The notes: generated from the sequence alone by a model not told the origin. Numbered from the stretch's first letter, positions 52,032 through 60,263 are shown. The stretch: DNA of 64,000 nucleotides from M3007 sp035299505 (GCA_035299505.1 DATGWL010000028.1:1-64000), one strand, 5' to 3'. Translations and numbers: made by a program.

Positions 52032-52793
52032 ATGGTATTTCTTTTTACTTTATCTTTTTTCGCACCTATTCTGGCTGCCTTATTTGGCATCTCCCTGGCT
52101 GGCACCATGCTCTGGCGCAGAAAGAAAAATGCCGAAATACGCGCCAAATCCATGGAGCAAGTGGCCAATCAACTTGGACTTACCTTTTCTGCTACCGATT
52201 CCTTCGGACTCATACCGCAATTGCAGGGATTCCAACTTTTCGACCGGGAGCGCGGCCGATGGTTCAACCACGGGAAAATCACCAATGTCATGCGTGGCTG
52301 GGTGAACGAAACTCAGGTGTATATTTTTGACTACTCCTATACCATAAGCACTGGGAAAAGCAGAAAAACGGTGACCCAAACAGTGTTTTTTGCCAACGAC
52401 AAAAACTGGTTTCTGCCCAATTTTCACCTCAAGCCTGAAAGATGGTGGCATACACTTCAGAAAAGCCTTGGGCTTGATTCTGACATTAATTTTGAGGAAA
52501 ACCCGGAGTTTTCAGAAAAATTCTGGCTCAAAGGTGATTTTGAAGCACTCATCCGGGAGCAGTTTACCCCCGAACTCCAGGGCTTTCTTACAGAACGGCC
52601 ACCGGCACACCTGGAAGGCACCAATTATTACCTGCTGGGCTATAAGCCCAAAAAGAAAATGGATCCAGACGAAACCATCTGGTTCTACCGTCATTGCCTC
52701 GAAATCGTGGCATTATTGCAACAAAAAAAGGGAGATGCGCTGCTTAAACTGGCAGAATTGGAAAAAGTAAAGGAGATGAAATTACATGATTGA
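52032..52793 (+). CDS. Membrane-anchored protein of unknown function (253 aa)
   Basis: One strongly hydrophobic N-terminal helix (VFLFTLSFFAPILAALFGISL) is followed by a soluble domain of about 220 residues. It opens MEQVANQLGLTFSATDSFGL, then a beta-rich middle (TQVYIFDYSYTISTGKSRKT) and a basic, helical C-terminus (KKGDALLKLAELEKVKEM). I do not recognise a family. The start at 52032 is chosen because an in-frame TTG upstream overlaps a CATCTTTG promoter-like site (52006-52013). The stop lies inside a GTACATGATTGA palindrome, and the reading frame ends in HD directly at that repeat. Confidence 0.72.
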   Translation: MVFLFTLSFFAPILAALFGISLAGTMLWRRKKNAEIRAKSMEQVANQLGLTFSATDSFGLIPQLQGFQLFDRERGRWFNHGKITNVMRGWVNETQVYIFDYSYTISTGKSRKTVTQTVFFANDKNWFLPNFHLKPERWWHTLQKSLGLDSDINFEENPEFSEKFWLKGDFEALIREQFTPELQGFLTERPPAHLEGTNYYLLGYKPKKKMDPDETIWFYRHCLEIVALLQQKKGDALLKLAELEKVKEMKLHD

Positions 52794-52934
52794 CGAGTAC
52801 ATGAGTACATGATTGAAGAGGGACGCGTTCGGCTTGGGTTGCCATCAGAGCCGCAGGCCCCAACCAGATATCAAACCCAGCGCCTTCCCTCGTCAATCAT
52901 GTACTCATGTAATCTTCAATCATGTACTCCTCTT
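52785..52934. repeat. GAGTACATGATTGA word palindrome between convergent genes
   Basis: The left arm (52785-52822, GAGTACATGAGTACATGATT...) overlaps the stop of the membrane-protein gene. The right arm (52886-52934) is the inverted copy (CAATCATGTACTC words). The intervening 60 bp contain a weaker GGTTGG/CCAACC stem. The palindrome ends just before the UDP-glucuronate decarboxylase stop. The same word recurs at 55255-55306. Confidence 0.8.
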
Positions 52935-52940
52935 CAATGG

Positions 52941-53885
52941 TTATTTCACCACCTTTTTAAAATACTCATACGTCAACTTTAGTCCTTCTTCCCGGTTAAA
53001 TTTGGGTTCCCAGCCCAAAATGGTACGAGCCTTGGTGATATCCGGCCTGCGCTGCTTCGGATCATCAACAGGTAGCGGACGATAGTCAATGAAAGCTTTA
53101 GGGTTTTGCACCAGATCCAGGATTTCATGCGCAAATTGCATCACAGTAATCTCGGATGGATTACCCATGTTCATAGGCAGGTGATAGTCGCTTAGCAACA
53201 AGCGGTAGATACCTTCCACCAGATCATCTACATAGCAGAAAGAACGTGTTTGCGAGCCATCGCCAAACACCGTAAGTCCTTCGCCGCGGATAGCCTGGGC
53301 AAAAAATGCCGGTAACACCCGACCGTCATTTACCCGCATTCTTGGGCCATAGGTGTTGAAAATCCGGATAATGCGTGTTTCTACGCCATGGTAATTGTGG
53401 TAAGCCATAGTGATGGCCTCCAGAAAACGTTTGGCTTCATCGTATACGCCACGAGGACCAACCGGATTCACATTACCCCAATACTCCTCTGTTTGCGGGT
53501 GTACCAGCGGGTCGCCATATACTTCTGAAGTAGAAGCCACCAAAATTCTTGCGCCTTTTTCCTTGGCCAATCCCAGCAGGTTGTGCGTACCGTGCGCCCC
53601 TACTTTCAGGGTCTGAATGGGCATTTGCAGGTAATCAATCGGACTGGCCGGAGATGCAAAATGCAGGATGTAGTCCAGTTTTCCCGGCACATGCACGAAT
53701 TTGGTTACATCGTGGTGATAGTACTCAAAATCCTTTTCCGGAAACAAATGCTCAATATTGGCCAGATCGCCGGTGAGCAAATTATCCATGCCGATGACCT
53801 GATAGCCCTCAGCCAAAAAACGATCGCAAAGATGCGATCCGATGAAACCGGCCGCGCCGGCTACTAGAACTCGTTTTTTTGTCAT
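52941..53885 (-). CDS. UDP-glucuronate decarboxylase (UDP-xylose synthase) (314 aa)
   Basis: An extended SDR with N-terminal GAAGFIGSH (residues 10-18), the family text YYHHDVTKFVHVPGKLDYIL and LHFASPASPIDYLQMPIQTL. Active-site Ser/Thr STSEVYGDP, YDEAKRF (Tyr/Lys) and IRIFNTYGPRMRVNDGRV are present. It converts UDP-glucuronate to UDP-xylose for polysaccharide synthesis. The NAD-binding and catalytic residues are complete and the length is normal. Its promoter is probably the TACCTTTG at 53935-53942. It is convergent with the preceding gene. Confidence 0.92.
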   Translation of the reverse strand: MTKKRVLVAGAAGFIGSHLCDRFLAEGYQVIGMDNLLTGDLANIEHLFPEKDFEYYHHDVTKFVHVPGKLDYILHFASPASPIDYLQMPIQTLKVGAHGTHNLLGLAKEKGARILVASTSEVYGDPLVHPQTEEYWGNVNPVGPRGVYDEAKRFLEAITMAYHNYHGVETRIIRIFNTYGPRMRVNDGRVLPAFFAQAIRGEGLTVFGDGSQTRSFCYVDDLVEGIYRLLLSDYHLPMNMGNPSEITVMQFAHEILDLVQNPKAFIDYRPLPVDDPKQRRPDITKARTILGWEPKFNREEGLKLTYEYFKKVVK

Positions 53886-53934
53886 GAATGTCTTACCAAT
53901 AACCGACCGGGAACACCCCGGCCCTGGAAAGCCA

Positions 53935-53942
53935 CAAAGGTA
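53935..53942 (-). promoter_or_regulatory. -7 promoter element of the UDP-glucuronate decarboxylase gene
   Basis: The minus strand reads TACCTTTG (TAnnTTTG), 50 bp upstream of the ATG at 53885. Confidence 0.6.
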
Positions 53943-54024
53943 CTTCCTTCACCCATGCCCTACACCAAGCCTATAAATTAATGTCAAAAATCAGCGTCAA
54001 ACCCGATATTTGTCCCCCAACCCA

Positions 54025-54131
54025 AACCCTTCAAACCCATCAAACCCTTCAAACCCATCAAACCTGTTCCCGGAATATCATTCCGGGATACATCAAACCT
54101 TCAAACATCGGCGGCTAAACCCGCCGGTACC
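54025..54131. repeat. Composite word/hairpin repeat, left copy flanking a membrane-protein gene
   Basis: In order: AACCCTTCAAACCCATCAA words (inverse complement of GGGTTTGAA), CCCGGAATATCATTCCGGG hairpin (54069-54087), more CTTCAAAC words, and CGGCGGCTAAACCCGCCG hairpin (54109-54126). It is followed 18 bp later by the ATG at 54149. An inverted equivalent lies downstream of that gene (55135-55231). Confidence 0.82.
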
Positions 54132-54148
54132 GCAAACCCATACCCGCC

Positions 54149-55123
54149 ATGCTCGCTGTTCTCTCCATTATCATCGGTATCGTTTTTGTTCTCCTGCTTT
54201 TCAGCATGCTTACTTCCGCTGTGGTAGAAGTATACCACGCTTTTTTCGCTTCCAGAGGCAAACACCTGCGCGAAACCATGGAAATTATGCTGGGCAAAGA
54301 GATTTGTGACAAGTTTTACGCCCACTCCTATTTCCGGCAGCTTTCTTCTGCTACCAAACCCAAATCCAGTAAAAAACTGCCGATTTGGATGGAAAAAGGC
54401 ACTTTCAGCAGCGTATTAGCCGATATCCTAACCCCGCCCAACAGCAACATGAGCATCCCGGAACGCATTGCGCTCATCCAAAATGAAGACCTGCGCAAGG
54501 TGCTGGATTTCCTCTGGCGCCAGTCCAACAACCGGGTGGATGTATTCCAGCAAAAGGTGGAATCCTGGTTCGACGATGTGATGGCGCGCGCCAAAGACTG
54601 GTTCGGAGATGCCACCAAATGGCGCCTGTTTATGATTGGCGTAGTGCTGGCCGGGATCCTGAATGCCGATACCATCCAAATTTATAAAAGCTTGTCTGTC
54701 AATGCTGCACTGCGCGATGAACTGGTGAAAAACGCCGATAACTTCGTTCAAAGCAATCCAACCGTTACCGGTATTGACACCTCTAAAACATTTGAACAAG
54801 CCAAACAGAGTCTCACCATTTCCAAAGATTTGTATGTGCAAACCGTACAATCACCTCTGGGACTTGGCTGGACAGATCAGGGCTCCATTCCAACCAATTG
54901 GTGGGCCTGGCTGATCAAAATTATTGGTTGGGCACTCACCGGCGTGGCCGTTACCCTGGGCGCGCCATTCTGGTACGATATGTTGCGCAAATTGCTCAGT
55001 CTCAAAGGTTCAACAGGCGGAGCTGGAAATACCGGCGCCGGAAATAACAAACCTTCCGACGACACATCAGCCTTTGAGATGAAAGCGGCAAAAACTGATC
55101 CGACCAATCAGGCTGCAGGGTGA
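54149..55123 (+). CDS. Membrane protein of unknown function flanked by inverted repeats (324 aa)
   Basis: The N-terminal helix (VLSIIIGIVFVLLLFSMLTSA), a helix near residues 150-170 (WRLFMIGVVLAGILNADTI) and two more near 250-280 (WWAWLIKIIGWALTGVAVTL) suggest three or four transmembrane segments. The remainder is helical and charged, with a Gly/Asn-rich C-terminal tail (GGAGNTGAGNN). The family is not recognised. The gene alone is enclosed by inverted copies of a composite repeat (54062-54130 and 55135-55231), so it may be a passenger of a mobile or rearranged unit; no transposase is visible. No clear promoter was found upstream. Confidence 0.75.
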   Translation: MLAVLSIIIGIVFVLLLFSMLTSAVVEVYHAFFASRGKHLRETMEIMLGKEICDKFYAHSYFRQLSSATKPKSSKKLPIWMEKGTFSSVLADILTPPNSNMSIPERIALIQNEDLRKVLDFLWRQSNNRVDVFQQKVESWFDDVMARAKDWFGDATKWRLFMIGVVLAGILNADTIQIYKSLSVNAALRDELVKNADNFVQSNPTVTGIDTSKTFEQAKQSLTISKDLYVQTVQSPLGLGWTDQGSIPTNWWAWLIKIIGWALTGVAVTLGAPFWYDMLRKLLSLKGSTGGAGNTGAGNNKPSDDTSAFEMKAAKTDPTNQAAG

Positions 55124-55134
55124 TTGGTGTCTAG

Positions 55135-55231
55135 TACCGGTGGGTTTAGCCGCCGATGTTTGAAGGGGTTGATGGGTTTGAAGGGTTTGAAGGGTTTGAT
55201 GTATCCCGGAATGATATTCCGGGAACAGGTC
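55135..55231. repeat. Composite word/hairpin repeat, right (inverted) copy
   Basis: In order: GTACCGGTGGGTTTAGCCGCCG (imperfect CGGCGG-type hairpin), four GGGTTTGAA/T words and CCCGGAATGATATTCCGGG (hairpin). It is the reverse complement, with small gaps, of 54062-54130. The 55232-55410 region holds a GTACATGA/ATCATGTACTC word stretch (55252-55306) and the mutS2 promoter. Confidence 0.82.
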
Positions 55232-55383
55232 TGATAAGCTTGATGATCGAGCCTCCATTCATGTATCATGTACTCATGTACTCGTCAATCATGTAATCAT
55301 GTACTCATCTCCTCTTTTTCCACCCAAACCGTGAAAAAACCACCGCCAGGGAACTTACTGGCTGTAGATTTGTTCTGGGGCGG

Positions 55384-55391
55384 TAATTTTG
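55384..55391 (+). promoter_or_regulatory. -7 promoter element of mutS2
   Basis: TAATTTTG matches TAnnTTTG, 20 bp before the ATG at 55411, so the leader is very short. Confidence 0.55.
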
Positions 55392-55410
55392 CCCCGATAT
55401 TGTAACGCGT

Positions 55411-57795
55411 ATGATTTTTGAGCCGAAAGATGTATTCCGTAAACTGGAATTTGATAAAGTTCTGGATTTGCTGGAAAAAGAAGCCCTGACGCCTATGGCC
55501 GCAGAACAACTGCGTGCCCTGACGCCGTCAACAGACTTCAACTGGATTGACAAAAGCCTGCGGGAAACCCGTGAGTACAAACTGATCCTGGAAAAAAACG
55601 ACCGCTTCCCATTGGAGCGTTTCCCCGATATTCTGCCCGACCTCAAAATGTTGGAGGTAGATGGATTTACCCTGCAGGCCGAAGCATTTCAGGGTATCCT
55701 GCGGGTACTGATCCTCATGCGCGATGTGTTCCGGTTTTTCGCCGGTGGCGCTAAAAAAGAGATCTACCCTAAATTGTATGATGTGATCCGGGAGCTCTCC
55801 AACGACGAACAGCTGATGAAATCCATCACGGCTGTTTTTGACGAAAAAGGAGAAATCCGCCCCGATGCGTCCCCCGATTTGCTGCGCATTAGGAGAGAAA
55901 TGCAGCAAAAAATACGGGAATTGGATGGCCGTTTCCGCCAAATTATCCAGGAATGCCGGTCCAAAGGCTGGCTTTCCGACTCCCCGGAATCCTTCCGAAA
56001 TGGCCGCCGGGTGCTGAGCGTACCTTCAGAACACAAACGCAAAATTCGCGGTATCATACACGACGAATCAGATACCGGCCGGACCGCCTTTATCGAGCCG
56101 GAAGCCGTGATCGAGATCAACAACGACATCTTCGACCTGGAGCACGATGAGCGTCGGGAAATTTTCCGCATTTTGCGCGACCTGAGTACCACTTTCCGCC
56201 CATACAGCAATCTTTTGCGCAGTTATGCCCATGTTTTGGTGCGTTTTGATGAAATACGGGCCAAAGCATCGCTCGCCAATGCATTGCGCGCAGGCATGCC
56301 CATTTTGAAGGAAAAACCTGTTTTTTACATCCGAAAAGGCTACCACCCGCTGCTTTATTTCAAAAACAAACAAACGGGCAAAAAAACCGTCCCATTTGAA
56401 CTCCGGCTGAATTCAGAAAACCACATCCTGATCCTTTCCGGTCCCAATGCCGGGGGTAAATCCGTAGCCATGAAATCGGTGGGGCTGCTGCAGTTGATGG
56501 TGCAAAGCGGCTTGTTAGTTCCGGTGCATGAACTCAGCGAATTTGGTATTTTCAAGCAGGTTTTTGCAGATATTGGCGATCAGCAGAGCCTGGACGACGA
56601 TCTGTCTACTTATTCCTCGCGCCTGCAAAATGCGCGTGTGTTCCTGCAAAAAGCCAATCCGGAAACCCTGGTGCTCATTGACGAGATGGGCAGTGGTACC
56701 GACCCCAAGCCCGGCGGCGCCATTGCAGAAGCCATTTTGCGCCAATTGCACCGCAGAGGCGTGTATGCGGTGATTACCACCCACTATTCCAATTTAAAGG
56801 TGTACGCCTTCCGCAATCCGGGCATTTTGAACGGGAACATGCATTTCGACAAGGATACCCTTTCGCCAACGTATGAGTTGAAAGTGGGGCGGCCGGGCAG
56901 TAGCTATGCCTTTGAAATTGCTGAAAAAAGCGGTCTCCCGCGCGACCTCATCGGGTATGCGCGCAACCGAACGGGGTCGGAAACCGCGGTTGATGATATC
57001 CTCATTGAATTGCAACGGGAGAAACAGGAATTGGAGGAAAAACTCAGCTCTGTGCAGGAGAAAGAACAATCGCTGGAGCGTTTGATCAAAACCTACGATG
57101 CCATGCACCAGGATCTGGATGTGAAGCGCAAGCGCCTCAAATTGGACCAGAAAGAGCATGAGCTGCGTATGAGCGCCAACACGAACAGAGAGGTTGATAA
57201 ACTGATCAAAGAGCTGAAAGGCGAGCGAAACCTGGAAAAAGCCCAGGAAGTAGCAGCCAAACTCCGGATAGACCGGCAGGAAAAAGCCCGGCAGGTAGAT
57301 GAGGTGAACGAAGAGGTGGTGAAACTGGAGCAAAAAACGGCTACCGTTACCCGTCCGCTATCCGTGGGCGATTTCGTGCGCCTGCGCGCCGGTGGTGCTA
57401 CTGGGCAGATAGAAGAAATTAAAGGACAGAAAGCTACCCTGTTAATGGGTGGACTGCGGATCACCGCTTCCCTGCGTGATTTGCTCCCTGCCGCAGAACC
57501 CATTGTACAGCCATCATTCATCAGTTCATCCGATGTACAGCGGGTGGCCGATTTCGATGCCAAGGTTGATATCCGAGGTATGGCCAAGGACGAAGCCCTG
57601 CAGGTGCTGGAGCGATTTGTGGACAATGCTTTGCTTACCAGTGCACACACCATCCAGATTCTCCATGGCAAAGGCACCGGGGTATTGCGCAATGTAGTGA
57701 AGCAGAAACTCCGGGAGTACGGCGGAAATATTGCCCGGTCATATCACCCGGAAGACGGCGGTGGGGATGGTGTAACGGTGGTGGAGCTGGCTTGA
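55411..57795 (+). CDS. mutS2: Endonuclease MutS2 (794 aa)
   Basis: The N-terminal helical domains are followed by the MutS-type ATPase: Walker A GPNAGGKS (about residue 345), Walker B VLIDEMGSGTDP (about 421) and VITTHYSNLKVYAF. A long coiled coil follows (REKQELEEKLSSVQEKEQ and LDVKRKRLKLDQKEHELR). The C-terminal Smr domain (from about 715) has DIRGMAKDEALQ and HGKGTGVLRN. MutS2 suppresses recombination or rescues collided ribosomes in other bacteria; here the role is inferred from the family. Its length is standard. The stop is followed within 10 bp by a hairpin repeat (57801). Confidence 0.93.
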   Translation: MIFEPKDVFRKLEFDKVLDLLEKEALTPMAAEQLRALTPSTDFNWIDKSLRETREYKLILEKNDRFPLERFPDILPDLKMLEVDGFTLQAEAFQGILRVLILMRDVFRFFAGGAKKEIYPKLYDVIRELSNDEQLMKSITAVFDEKGEIRPDASPDLLRIRREMQQKIRELDGRFRQIIQECRSKGWLSDSPESFRNGRRVLSVPSEHKRKIRGIIHDESDTGRTAFIEPEAVIEINNDIFDLEHDERREIFRILRDLSTTFRPYSNLLRSYAHVLVRFDEIRAKASLANALRAGMPILKEKPVFYIRKGYHPLLYFKNKQTGKKTVPFELRLNSENHILILSGPNAGGKSVAMKSVGLLQLMVQSGLLVPVHELSEFGIFKQVFADIGDQQSLDDDLSTYSSRLQNARVFLQKANPETLVLIDEMGSGTDPKPGGAIAEAILRQLHRRGVYAVITTHYSNLKVYAFRNPGILNGNMHFDKDTLSPTYELKVGRPGSSYAFEIAEKSGLPRDLIGYARNRTGSETAVDDILIELQREKQELEEKLSSVQEKEQSLERLIKTYDAMHQDLDVKRKRLKLDQKEHELRMSANTNREVDKLIKELKGERNLEKAQEVAAKLRIDRQEKARQVDEVNEEVVKLEQKTATVTRPLSVGDFVRLRAGGATGQIEEIKGQKATLLMGGLRITASLRDLLPAAEPIVQPSFISSSDVQRVADFDAKVDIRGMAKDEALQVLERFVDNALLTSAHTIQILHGKGTGVLRNVVKQKLREYGGNIARSYHPEDGGGDGVTVVELA

Positions 57796-57800
57796 TGTAC

Positions 57801-57943
57801 GCCGGAATGGTATTCCGGCCTACTCCAGCAATACCGTCGGAAGGGTTCAAAACCTTTTAGACGGTGGCATCATTTCTTTACAGGAAAGTAGCGGCTGAAC
57901 CCGCTGGTACGAGAATGGCAGCAAGCCGAAATACCATTCCGGC
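57801..57943. repeat. Hairpin-repeat cluster with compensatory changes
   Basis: Hairpins: GCCGGAATGGTATTCCGGC (57801-57819), ACCGTC...GACGGT with an AAGGGTT/AACCTTTT inner stem (57833-57866), AGCGGCTGAACCCGCT (57890-57905) and GCCGAAATACCATTCCGGC (57925-57943, inverted copy of the first with one mismatch). Compared with 54069-54131, the outer base pairs change together (C-G to G-C; G-C to A-T). Confidence 0.82.
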
Positions 57944-58086
57944 ATACAAGAAAAAAACTGGCACAAGATTTGGATACTATCTTACATCGCCTCGTGCGAT
58001 GCATTTTCATCCATCATCCGCCACTTTTCCCCGACCGGCGGAAGCCCTCTGGCCAGAACTCCGGTCGAATCTTGTATATAATACTC

Positions 58087-58398
58087 ATGACTGCCGCACA
58101 TTTTCAACACCAGCCATTAAACAGCCAAAACGCTGAAGGAAGCGTGGAGCTGTTGCAAAATTCTCCTAATCCATTCATCGAAATGACTAATCTCTGGTTT
58201 CGCCTGCCGGCAGCCGCAGATATTTTCCTCCGCATTTTCGATGCCAAAGGCTGCGAAGTCAGCGCTAAAAAAGGCGCTTTTCAGCCCGGAGAAAACCACA
58301 TGATTCTCCACCGTTCAGATCTTCGTGAGCCAGGTTTTTATACCTGCCGACTCGAAACGCCATTCGGAACGGCTTCCAGAAAGTTAATGATGTACTAA
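58087..58398 (+). CDS. Free-standing T9SS type A sorting-domain protein (103 aa)
   Basis: A short ORF whose last ~80 residues match a T9SS C-terminal sorting domain: LLQNSPNPFIEMTNLWFRLP, then IFLRIFDAKGCEVSAKKGAF, ENHMILHRSDLREPGFYTCR, and a terminal ASRKLMMY. The first 20-25 residues (MTAAHFQHQPLNSQNAEG) are not a signal peptide, so it is unclear how the protein would reach the T9SS. It may be the remnant of a larger cargo gene, a fusion partner by recombination, or a real small protein. It begins after the hairpin-repeat cluster and ends before a strong terminator. A TATAAT-like sequence lies just upstream (58075-58082). Confidence 0.68.
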   Translation: MTAAHFQHQPLNSQNAEGSVELLQNSPNPFIEMTNLWFRLPAAADIFLRIFDAKGCEVSAKKGAFQPGENHMILHRSDLREPGFYTCRLETPFGTASRKLMMY

Positions 58399-58425
58399 TC
58401 CGGACTTTTCCCGTTTTACCTATAC

Positions 58426-58465
58426 AAAAAGAGCTACCCTATGCTTGAAGGGTAGCTCTTTTTTT
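58426..58465. terminator. Bidirectional intrinsic terminator
   Basis: AAGAGCTACCCT/AGGGTAGCTCTT stem (12 bp) with an A-run on the left and a T-run on the right. It ends the sorting-domain ORF (+) and ndk (-). Confidence 0.88.
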
Positions 58466-58511
58466 GTTTAGCAACCTAGCATAATAGTGCCAACACCATT
58501 ATGCTAAAACA

Positions 58512-58931
58512 TTAAAACAATTCCACACCAGCAAAGTGGAACGCGCTTTCAATGGCTGCGTTCTCATCGCTGTCGGAACCGTGTACCGCATTTTCGCCAA
58601 CGCTGGTAGCGTATTTAGCGCGGATGGTGCCAGGAGCTGCATTAGCCGGGTTGGTAGCGCCAATGAGGTTGCGGAAATCTTCTACTGCATTGTCTTTTTC
58701 CAAAACAGCTGCCACGATGGCGCCGCTGCTCATGAATTCGCAAAGTTCGCCGTAAAACGGACGCTCGCGGTGAACAGCGTAAAATTCGCCAGCTTTTTCC
58801 ATGCTGAGTTTTGTAAGTTTCATGGCAACAATGCGGAAGCCTGCCGCATTGATCATTTGAAGAATGTTGCCAATGTTGCCGGCGCGAACTGCGTCGGGCT
58901 TAATCATAGTAAATGTGCGATTGCCTGCCAT
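58512..58931 (-). CDS. ndk: Nucleoside diphosphate kinase (139 aa)
   Basis: The complete NDK fold is present: TFTMIKPDAV (nucleotide site), the FYAVHRERPFYGEL kpn-loop region, RAKYATSVGENAVHGSDS with the phosphorylated active-site His117, and a C-terminal EISSA-like segment (AAIESAFHFAG). It equilibrates nucleoside di- and triphosphates. The start MAGNRTF is the family start; the longer frame's first residues are not conserved. The -7 promoter TACCTTTG is at 59009-59016. Confidence 0.96.
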   Translation of the reverse strand: MAGNRTFTMIKPDAVRAGNIGNILQMINAAGFRIVAMKLTKLSMEKAGEFYAVHRERPFYGELCEFMSSGAIVAAVLEKDNAVEDFRNLIGATNPANAAPGTIRAKYATSVGENAVHGSDSDENAAIESAFHFAGVELF

Positions 58932-59008
58932 GATATCGAAGAGATAAATGATGAACAAATAAAGATCCCCCAAGCAGCCCGGGCAGTTGCCTTTAGCGAT
59001 TGGGGCCG

Positions 59009-59016
59009 CAAAGGTA
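59009..59016 (-). promoter_or_regulatory. -7 promoter element of ndk
   Basis: The minus strand reads TACCTTTG (TAnnTTTG), about 78 bp upstream of the ndk ATG. Confidence 0.6.
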
Positions 59017-59103
59017 TTTCAAGATTATATTTCAAAACAGGTATTAAAAAAGGTTTTTCAAAAAATAATCTGTGGCAAAAAGGTCGTTTCGCTTCGAAGC
59101 ACG

Positions 59104-59111
59104 TACTTTTG
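59104..59111 (+). promoter_or_regulatory. -7 promoter element of the NrnA-like gene
   Basis: TACTTTTG matches TAnnTTTG, inside the longest open frame, so translation must start later, at 59183. Confidence 0.6.
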
Positions 59112-59182
59112 CAGCCGTTTTAGGTCAACCAGGCGCTTTGGGAGCCTTTTACCACAACGCATTATTGCCTCTTGCCAACAAA

Positions 59183-60196
59183 ATGGAATTCTCTGCCGCG
59201 CTTCGACAGCTGATTCAGGTTCCGCAAAATGTAGCCATTTTCTCGCATCGAAACCCCGATGGCGATGCTATTGGCAGTTCGCTGGCTATGCGGCACTACC
59301 TGGAACAGCACGGTCACACCGTCCACGTTCTCTTCCCATCCGAGTACCCCGAAGAGTTTGAAGCACTGCCCGGCGCAGCCGATGCCCTCATCTGGGATCT
59401 GCAGCCGGAAGAGTGTAAACAGGTGATCAACAAAAAAAACCTGTTCATTTTCCTCGATTTTAATGCCCTCGACCGGATTGATAAAATGGGGGAATACCTG
59501 CGCGAATTGCCGGCTCAGCGGATCATGATTGATCACCACCTGTACCCCGACGATATTGCCGAACATATCTTCTCTGAACCAGAAGCCAGCAGCACCTGTG
59601 AACTGGTGTACCGATTCATTGAAGGCTTGGGCGACCGCGACAAGATTAACCCCAACACAGTGGGCAAATGCCTGTACACAGGTTTGGTAACCGATACCGG
59701 CTCATTCCGGTATGCTACCAACCCAAAAGTATTCCGTATTGCCGCCGATCTGGTGGAACGAGGTACCGATGACACCGGCGTGCAGGACATGATTTTCAAT
59801 TCCCAAAAGGAAAAAAATCTGCGTTTGCTGGGCCATTGCCTCTCCAACCGAATGGAGTTTCTGCCAGAATTCAAAACAGCGCTCATCTGGTTGTCGCGCA
59901 AGGATTATGAGCAATTCGATATACAGCGCGGCGACACAGAAGGCATTGTCAATTATCTGCTTACCATCCGGGACGTAAAAATTGCCGCTTTTATCCACAA
60001 CCAACCAACGGTGGTGAAACTCAGTCTTCGCTCCAAAGGCAATATTGACGTTCAGGAAATTTGCAAGAAACACTTCAGGGGCGGTGGACACAAAAACGCC
60101 TCAGGCGCTTATTCGCACGATAGTCTGAAGGCCACCATTGACAAATTCAAAAGCATTTTGCCCGAGTACAAAGACAAAATCTGGGCAAATGCCTGA
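59183..60196 (+). CDS. nrnA: DHH-family phosphoesterase, NrnA-like (oligoribonuclease/pAp phosphatase) (337 aa)
   Basis: The N-terminal DHH domain has metal motifs SHRNPDGDAIGS (about residues 21-32), FLDFNALDRI and IDHHLYPDD. The C-terminal DHHA1 domain has the substrate-binding FRGGGHKNASGAYS. It probably degrades short RNA oligomers and dephosphorylates 3'-phosphoadenosine-5'-phosphate. The length matches NrnA/RecJ-like proteins. The start at MEFSAALRQL lies downstream of the promoter at 59104. Downstream FKBP genes follow within 70 bp in the same orientation. Confidence 0.9.
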   Translation: MEFSAALRQLIQVPQNVAIFSHRNPDGDAIGSSLAMRHYLEQHGHTVHVLFPSEYPEEFEALPGAADALIWDLQPEECKQVINKKNLFIFLDFNALDRIDKMGEYLRELPAQRIMIDHHLYPDDIAEHIFSEPEASSTCELVYRFIEGLGDRDKINPNTVGKCLYTGLVTDTGSFRYATNPKVFRIAADLVERGTDDTGVQDMIFNSQKEKNLRLLGHCLSNRMEFLPEFKTALIWLSRKDYEQFDIQRGDTEGIVNYLLTIRDVKIAAFIHNQPTVVKLSLRSKGNIDVQEICKKHFRGGGHKNASGAYSHDSLKATIDKFKSILPEYKDKIWANA

Positions 60197-60263
60197 TAAA
60201 AATAAAAACCTTCAAAAAACCTTTCATTCACTCAGCATCTATCATTCACTTAATTCGAAAAGA

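Noticed and set aside
54062..55231. Insertion sequence or transposon
   Set aside because: Inverted ends are present but no transposase, no clear target duplication, and the repeats also occur alone elsewhere.
57864..58136. 90-codon ORF upstream of the sorting-domain protein
   Set aside because: Runs through hairpin repeats and overlaps the real frame out of phase.
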